Assembly: GCA_021443235.1 (NCBI GenBank)
Contig: JABUUJ010000068.1
Coordinates: forward strand, 1 to 6,271
Direction of reading: 5' to 3'
Source: Muribaculaceae bacterium
GTDB taxonomy: Bacteria > Bacteroidota > Bacteroidia > Bacteroidales > Muribaculaceae
DNA length: 6,271 nucleotides
Shown here in pieces: positions 6,156-6,271 of this stretch. A program made the position numbers and the translations under genes. Position 1 is the first letter of the stretch. Every line of letters starts with the position of its first letter. The notes beneath the pieces are model-generated. The model made no database searches. It saw only the letters and a list, made by a program, of their open reading frames with translations, and was not told the DNA's origin.

Positions 6156-6183
6156 AAAAAGGAGGCCCCCCGCCTCCTTTTTT
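6156..6183 (+). terminator. Intrinsic terminator after fructokinase, possibly bidirectional
   Basis: A perfect stem pairs AAAAAGGAGGC (6156-6166) with GCCTCCTTTTT (6172-6182) around a CCCCC loop, followed by a T-run (6178-6183). The GC core is GGAGGC/GCCTCC. This is a strong Rho-independent terminator for the transporter-kinase transcript. The A-tract on the left makes it work in the reverse direction too, which suits a convergent gene from the right. Between the heptamer array and this stem, 6112-6155 holds only a weak TCAAG-TT-CTTGA palindrome (6128-6139). Confidence 0.93.
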
Positions 6184-6217
6184 CATGCAACTATATACAA
6201 TTTGATCCTATCAAAGA

Positions 6218-6232
6218 GCTGCCGGAGGCAGC
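6218..6232 (-). terminator. Small hairpin, possible end of a convergent transcript
   Basis: GCTGCC-GGA-GGCAGC is a perfect 6-bp GC-rich stem with a 3-nt loop. Read on the minus strand it comes 5 nt after a TAA stop (6238-6240) and is followed by TCTTTGAT, a weak T-tract. This placement suits a terminator for a minus-strand gene entering from the right edge. The stronger stem at 6156-6183 could act as its backup. Confidence 0.4.
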
Positions 6233-6237
6233 AGATG

Positions 6238-6271
6238 TTAGTAGGCCTGTATCAGCTGGTTGAGGAGCGAA
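6238..6271 (-). CDS. Possible 3' end of a convergent gene (partial)
   Basis: On the minus strand, one frame entering at the right edge reads SLLNQLIQAY and stops at TAA (6240 to 6238). The codons used (CTC, AAC, CAG, CTG, GCC, TAC) match the bias of the main genes, and the helix-like ending looks natural. A hairpin follows at once. Another minus-strand frame is open further, to TAG at 6191-6193, but with codons less like this genome. Ten residues are too few to name a family, so the call rests on codon choice and terminator placement. Confidence 0.35.
   Translation of the reverse strand, partial: SLLNQLIQAY

Overview
The window looks like part of a fructan-utilisation locus from the phylum Bacteroidota, order Bacteroidales. 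The family could be Muribaculaceae or Prevotellaceae, but the sequence alone does not settle it. The genes are GC-rich, with C or G favoured at third codon positions, and are separated by very AT-rich spacers. Start codons are preceded by A-rich stretches rather than Shine-Dalgarno sequences. A perfect Bacteroidetes-type -7 box (TAnnTTTG) lies ahead of the first gene. The proteins are also typical of the group: a Bacteroidetes-type GH32 with an extra N-terminal domain, an FHS/FucP-like sugar permease and a dockerin-tailed secreted protein.

Layout, all main genes on the + strand. Positions 1-357 are an AT-rich regulatory region with no credible gene. It holds a candidate promoter, a 13-nt palindrome over the presumed start of transcription, and helically phased direct repeats. 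Positions 358-1863 encode a secreted protein of 501 residues with a beta-rich, probably carbohydrate-binding N-terminal part and a C-terminal type I dockerin-like domain. Positions 1875-3737 encode an exported GH32 fructan hydrolase. Positions 3738-3946 are almost entirely two abutting tandem-repeat arrays: a hexamer WTTGAC x14, then a heptamer GCCAWTA x12. Positions 3947-5116 encode an inner-membrane MFS sugar transporter and 5146-6042 a PfkB-family fructokinase. A third, degenerate heptamer array (GTTTANN) follows the kinase, then a strong intrinsic terminator (6156-6183). The last bases probably hold the 3' end of a convergent minus-strand gene with its own hairpin.

How the genes may work together (inference from families): the GH32 enzyme releases fructose from fructan outside the cytoplasm, the permease carries fructose across the inner membrane, and the kinase traps it as a fructose phosphate. 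The dockerin protein may bind glycan or sit in an extracellular assembly. The order GH32 - MFS - fructokinase resembles the fructan locus of Bacteroides thetaiotaomicron as I remember it. No SusC/SusD pair or sensor-regulator is visible, so the window would be only part of such a locus.

The most unusual content is non-coding: three short-tandem-repeat arrays directly downstream of stop codons in one operon. The first begins inside the GH32 stop codon, so that reading frame meets TGA at every second codon for 14 units.
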